DNA from: Avichristensenella sp031549105
GTDB lineage: Bacteria > Bacillota > Clostridia > Christensenellales > Aristaeellaceae
NCBI GenBank assembly: GCA_031549105.1
Contig: JAVBQK010000114.1
Location: 1 to 18,579, forward strand
DNA: 18,579 nucleotides
Reading direction: 5' to 3'
The notes beneath the pieces were generated by a model. That model was given only the letters and a program-made list of their open reading frames with translations. It was not told the DNA's origin and searched no databases. Positions 15,500 through 18,579 of the stretch are shown piece by piece (positions within the stretch are counted from its first letter, which is position 1; the number at the start of each line of letters is the position of its first letter). The translations under genes were made by a program, and so were the position numbers.

Positions 15500-15528
15500 T
15501 TGACGCATCTTTCACAAGCTGCTAAAAT
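15500..15528 (+). promoter_or_regulatory. Main promoter of the 2-oxoacid dehydrogenase operon
   Basis: TTGACG (15500-15505), a 17-base spacer and TAAAAT (15523-15528) each match consensus at five of six positions. An A/T-rich stretch at 15430-15485 just upstream could act as an UP element. A transcript would start near 15535 and run about 45 bases before the E2 start. Confidence 0.72.
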
Positions 15529-15534
15529 GTAGAT

Positions 15535-15563
15535 TTGGATAGCAACGATGTTTTATTTATAAT
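15535..15563 (+). promoter_or_regulatory. Second tandem promoter of the 2-oxoacid dehydrogenase operon
   Basis: TTGGAT (15535-15540), a 17-base spacer and a perfect TATAAT (15558-15563) follow the first promoter directly. Its transcript would begin near 15570, only about 8-14 bases before the coding start, leaving barely the ribosome binding site as leader. Confidence 0.55.
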
Positions 15564-15583
15564 GGAACAAAGGGGGAATGGCG

Positions 15584-16945
15584 TTGAACGCGATCATTAT
15601 GCCCCGCCAGGGGCAGAGCGTCGAAAGTTGCATCATCACCAAATGGCACAAAAAGCAGGGGGACGAAGTGGCCCCGGGCGACCTGCTTTTTTCCTATGAG
15701 ACGGACAAGTCCGCCTTCGATGAGGAGGCGAAAGAGGCCGGCACGATGCTGGCCATTCTGCGGGCTGAGGGCGATGATGTGCCCTGTCTGGAGACCGTGT
15801 GCGTCATCGGCCAGCCGGGCGAAGATATCTCCGCGCTGACAGGCAGCGCGCCCGTTGCTGCCGCGACGGAAGAAGCGCCGAAGGCCGCGCAGGCGACCGT
15901 GCCCACCGCGCAGATCGTCGCTGCCGAGCGCCCCACGGGCAAGATTTCGCCCCGCGCGCGCGCATTGGCCGAGTCAAGCGGAGCGGACCTCTCGCAAGGT
16001 GCGGCGACCGGCCCGGATGGCCGCATGATCGCCCGCGATGTGCAGGCACTGATCGACGCGGGCAAGGTGGTTACGCCTGCCGCGCGTGGCCTCACCGCCG
16101 AGGGCGCGCAGGGCACCGGCCTCGGCGGACGCGCGTCGCTGCGCGATGTCGGCGCCGCGCCGGCAGCCGTGGCGCAGACCGCAGCAGCCGCGCAGCCTGT
16201 CGCCGCGCCTGCGCCCGCCCCGATCGCCACGGAAACATGGGACGAGCCGATGCCCAACATCCGCAAGCGGATTGCCAAGGCGATGCAGGAATCCCTCTCC
16301 ACGATGGCGCAGCTCACCCATACCGCCACCTACGACGCAACCAGCATCATGGCGCTGCGCAAACAGTTCAAGGATGGCGGCGCGAAGTATGGCATGCAGG
16401 GTGTGACCCTTGGCGACCTGATCGTGTTCGCCGTCTCCCGCACGCTGACGCAGCCCGAGCACGCGGCCCTGAACGCCAATCTGATCGGCGACACGATGCG
16501 CTATTTCCGCGATGTGCAGCTGGGCATAGCGGTCGATACCCCGCGCGGCCTGATGGTTCCTACGCTCCGCAATGCCAACCGCAAGACGCTGCTGGAAATC
16601 TCCGCCGAGACCAAGGCGCTGGCGGCGGCCTGCCAGGCCGGATCCATTGATCCTGACCTGCTCTCGGGCGGCAGTTTCACTGTGTCCAACCTCGGCGCGT
16701 TTGAGGTCGAGCACTTCACGCCCGTGATCAACCCACCGCAGACCGGCATCCTGGGCGTCAACACGCTGCAGCAGCGTGTGCGCGAGGTCGACGGCAAGGT
16801 CGAGGTTTACCCGGCGATGTCCATCTCGCTGACCTACGATCACCGCGCGCTGGATGGCGCGCCCGCCTCCCGCTTCCTGCGCGACCTCAAGCACAACCTG
16901 GAGAACATCCAGATGCTGCTGGGAGGAGGCCTGTACCATGTATGA
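15584..16945 (+). CDS. 2-oxoacid dehydrogenase E2 (dihydrolipoamide acyltransferase)
   Basis: 453 residues from TTG 15584 (455 if ATG 15578 is used). E2 transfers the acyl group from the lipoyl arm to CoA and forms the complex core. With residues numbered from 15578, a single lipoyl domain covers 4-80 with the lipoyl lysine K44 in ETDKSAFD. An Ala/Pro linker leads to an E3-binding motif at 123-158 (ISPRARALAESSGADLS, then GPDGRMIARDV). A shorter second copy follows at 165-192 (VTPAARGLTAEGAQGTGLGGRASLRDV). After another Ala/Pro linker comes the acyltransferase domain (225-455) with catalytic DHRALDG at 421-427. I prefer TTG 15584 because AAAGGGGG is seven bases before it but only about one base before the ATG. 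The gene overlaps the E3 gene by eight bases. The acyl substrate is undetermined. Confidence 0.93.
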   Translation: MNAIIMPRQGQSVESCIITKWHKKQGDEVAPGDLLFSYETDKSAFDEEAKEAGTMLAILRAEGDDVPCLETVCVIGQPGEDISALTGSAPVAAATEEAPKAAQATVPTAQIVAAERPTGKISPRARALAESSGADLSQGAATGPDGRMIARDVQALIDAGKVVTPAARGLTAEGAQGTGLGGRASLRDVGAAPAAVAQTAAAAQPVAAPAPAPIATETWDEPMPNIRKRIAKAMQESLSTMAQLTHTATYDATSIMALRKQFKDGGAKYGMQGVTLGDLIVFAVSRTLTQPEHAALNANLIGDTMRYFRDVQLGIAVDTPRGLMVPTLRNANRKTLLEISAETKALAAACQAGSIDPDLLSGGSFTVSNLGAFEVEHFTPVINPPQTGILGVNTLQQRVREVDGKVEVYPAMSISLTYDHRALDGAPASRFLRDLKHNLENIQMLLGGGLYHV

Positions 16946-18299
16946 TCTGCTGGTGCTGGGCGGCGGCCCGGCGGGCTATCTGGCCTCCGAGCGCGCGGGC
17001 CACGCGGGGCTTTCCGTATGCTGCTTTGAGATGCGGGAGATGGGCGGCGTGTGCCTGAACGAAGGCTGCATTCCCTCTAAGGCGCTGCTGAACTCAGCGA
17101 AGATATACGACCACGCCAAGCACGGCGATAAATTCGGCGTTATTGCAAAGGATATCGTGCTTGACCACGCTTTGGTGCAGAAGCGCCGGGCGAAGGTCGT
17201 GCGCACGCTGGTTGCGGGCGTCAAGGCCAAGATGAAGCAAAACAACGTCACCGTCGTCAAGGAACAGGCGGCCGTCAAGGGCTTTATCCCCGGCGGCTTC
17301 GCCGTGGAGGCGGGTGGCCAGACCTACGAGGGCGCGCGGCTGCTGATCGCGACCGGCTCCTCTCCCGTCGTTCCGCCGATTCCGGGCCTGAAGGACGGCC
17401 TGGCAAGCGGCTGGGTGATGACCAACCGCGAGGTATTGACGCTGCCGGAAGTGCCTGCGAAGCTCGTGATCATCGGCGGTGGCGTGATCGGCCTGGAGAT
17501 GGCGGCATACTACAACACCGCAGGCAGCCAGGTCACCGTCATCGAGATGCTGGACCATATCGCCGGGCCGACCGACCGCGAGATTTCCGACTTCCTGCTG
17601 AAGGAATACACGGACAAGGGCGTCGACTTCCGCCTGGGCGCGAAGGTCGTTTCCCTCGGCGAGGGCGCGGTGAACTACGAGAAGGACGGCCAGAGCGTCT
17701 CCGTTCCGGCGGACAAGGTGCTTTTGTCCATTGGCCGCCGCGCGAATACGCAGGGCATCGGCCTGGAGACGATCGGCGTGGAAGTAACCCGCGCGGGCAT
17801 CCCCACCGACCCGCAGGGCCGCACCAACGTGCCCAACGTATACGCCGCGGGCGATGTCAACGGCGTGTCGATGCTCGCGCACACCGCCTACCGCGAGTCC
17901 GAGGTCGCTATCCATACCATGCTCGGCAAGCGCGACACGATGCGCTACCACGCCATTCCGTCGGTGATCTACACCCAGCCGGAGGTTGCGGGCGTCGGCC
18001 ATACCGAGGAATCCGCCAAGGCCGAGGGGATCGATTACGAGTGCAAAAAGCTTTCGATGCGCTACGCGGGCCGTTTCATCGCCGAGAACGAGGGCGACGG
18101 CCTGTGCAAGGTGCTGATTGACCGCGCACACCGCAACGTGATCGGCATGCACATGGTCGGCGGCTATGCGTCGGAAATCATCTGGGGCGCGGCGGAAATG
18201 ATTGAGACCGAGCTGCGCGTCGCGGACGCCAAAGAAATCGTCTTCCCACACCCCACCGTCAGCGAAATCATTCGCGAAGTGATTTGGGAGTTTGAATAA
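16938..18299 (+). CDS. lpdA: Dihydrolipoyl dehydrogenase (E3)
   Basis: 453 residues. This FAD-dependent enzyme reoxidises the dihydrolipoyl arm of E2 and passes electrons to NAD+. The FAD-binding GGGPAGYLASERA is at 8-20. The redox disulfide is C39 and C44 in GGVCLNEGCIPSK (Val replaces the usual Thr before Cys). The NAD-binding GGGVIGLEMA, the second FAD motif VYAAGDVNG, and the C-terminal active-site block HPTVSEIIREV are all present. No N-terminal lipoyl domain is fused. The start is ATG 16938, inside the last codons of E2, with GGGAGGAGG eight bases upstream, so translation is probably coupled. A longer upstream reading of the frame only overlaps E2 and is not supported. The E1 gene begins 47 bases after its stop. 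Pyruvate, acetoin or branched-chain complexes all share this E3 type. Confidence 0.96.
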   Translation: MYDLLVLGGGPAGYLASERAGHAGLSVCCFEMREMGGVCLNEGCIPSKALLNSAKIYDHAKHGDKFGVIAKDIVLDHALVQKRRAKVVRTLVAGVKAKMKQNNVTVVKEQAAVKGFIPGGFAVEAGGQTYEGARLLIATGSSPVVPPIPGLKDGLASGWVMTNREVLTLPEVPAKLVIIGGGVIGLEMAAYYNTAGSQVTVIEMLDHIAGPTDREISDFLLKEYTDKGVDFRLGAKVVSLGEGAVNYEKDGQSVSVPADKVLLSIGRRANTQGIGLETIGVEVTRAGIPTDPQGRTNVPNVYAAGDVNGVSMLAHTAYRESEVAIHTMLGKRDTMRYHAIPSVIYTQPEVAGVGHTEESAKAEGIDYECKKLSMRYAGRFIAENEGDGLCKVLIDRAHRNVIGMHMVGGYASEIIWGAAEMIETELRVADAKEIVFPHPTVSEIIREVIWEFE

Positions 18300-18346
18300 G
18301 AGCTTGCAAAACGACTGCATGCAACGAGAGAAAGAAGGAACACACG

Positions 18347-18579
18347 ATGCCTAAGTCCCAATACGTATGCCCTGACGAGCTGCGCGCCCCCGGTAAAATC
18401 ACCTTTGCCGACATCCCCGTCAATACCTACCAGAAAACCGTCGCGCAGGCAAAGACCGCCGGTGAGTTCACCGACGCCGATTTCCGCCGCATCTACCGCG
18501 ACATGGTCTATATCCGCGAGTTTGAGACGATGCTTAACCTCATCAAGACGCGCGGCGAATACCAGGGCGTAGCCTATGA
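18347..18579 (+). CDS. 2-oxoacid dehydrogenase E1, alpha part (partial, cut by window end)
   Basis: The first 77 codons are present and the frame is still open at the window end. The start is ATG 18347 behind AAGAAGGAAC. The peptide begins MPKSQYVCPDELRAPGKITF, and DFRRIYRDMVYIREFETMLNLIKTRGEYQGVAY (from about residue 46) matches the first helix region of thiamine-diphosphate-dependent E1 alpha subunits (the familiar pattern of Met-x-x-Ile-Arg-x-Phe-Glu). E1 decarboxylates the 2-oxoacid and loads the acyl group on the E2 lipoyl arm. The 45-residue extension before this helix is, as I recall it, like clostridial proteins in which E1 alpha and beta are fused in one chain, but the fusion itself is outside the window. 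Its position after E2 and E3 is unusual. Confidence 0.82.
   Translation, partial: MPKSQYVCPDELRAPGKITFADIPVNTYQKTVAQAKTAGEFTDADFRRIYRDMVYIREFETMLNLIKTRGEYQGVAY

Noticed and set aside
16086..16230. GC-rich repetitive-looking stretch in E2 as a frameshift or insertion
   Set aside because: The frame is continuous and the Ala/Pro composition is normal for E2 inter-domain linkers.
15974..16939. 321-codon minus-strand open frame opposite E2
   Set aside because: Antisense of the E2 linker and catalytic domain, with low-complexity Arg/Gly/His composition.
17094..18320. 408-codon minus-strand open frame opposite the E3 gene
   Set aside because: The composition is rich in His, Arg, Ala and Val, typical of antisense translation. 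It lies wholly opposite an E3 gene with every active-site motif.

Overview
This window looks like chromosomal DNA of a fairly GC-rich member of the Bacillota, most plausibly class Clostridia. The signs are strong GGAGG-type ribosome binding sites before nearly every gene, GTG and TTG starts, sigma-A-like promoters in AT-rich gaps, a DegV protein, an M3B oligoendopeptidase, and a MurC-type ligase whose acidic motif reads EACEF instead of the usual EADES. The genus cannot be read from the sequence. No RNA gene, CRISPR array, insertion sequence, integrase or attachment site is visible. Coding density is high and no gap between genes exceeds 300 bases.

Region 1 (1-8598) is a surface-glycan locus. 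On the minus strand, in transcription order, lie a family 2 glycosyltransferase (GT2, 4491-5555), three tandem paralogous GT2 genes each of exactly 312 residues (4300 down to 1408), and a family 4 glycosyltransferase (185-1378) closed by a strong intrinsic terminator at 134-166. A new minus-strand gene begins at 53 and leaves the window. Divergent from the GT2 at 4491-5555 is a Wzx-like flippase (5677-7221). Convergent with the flippase, across a shared terminator, is a secreted PIG-L-type deacetylase with an added N-terminal beta-rich domain (7330-8598). Together these suggest assembly of a lipid-linked oligosaccharide, its export, and deacetylation outside the cell. No polymerase, initiating sugar-phosphate transferase or chain-length regulator is in the window.

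Region 2 (8599-12993) is a plus-strand operon of a polytopic membrane protein of unknown function, an MFS transporter and oligoendopeptidase F. Its promoter lies back to back with that of the deacetylase.

Region 3 (12994-15374) holds a MurC-type UDP-N-acetylmuramate-alanine ligase (+) and a DegV fatty-acid-binding protein (-), convergent across a shared hairpin terminator. The MurC promoter is embedded in nested inverted repeats.

Region 4 (15375-18579) is the start of a 2-oxoacid dehydrogenase operon in the order E2, E3, E1, driven by two tandem promoters. The E2 protein has one lipoyl domain and apparently a second, shortened copy of the E3-binding motif. The E1 gene is cut by the window edge.

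The most unusual features are the gapless 312-residue GT2 triplet with its shared RIHKCRHYLL motif, the secreted deacetylase fusion beside it, and the E2 protein with a doubled binding motif in an E2-E3-E1 operon.
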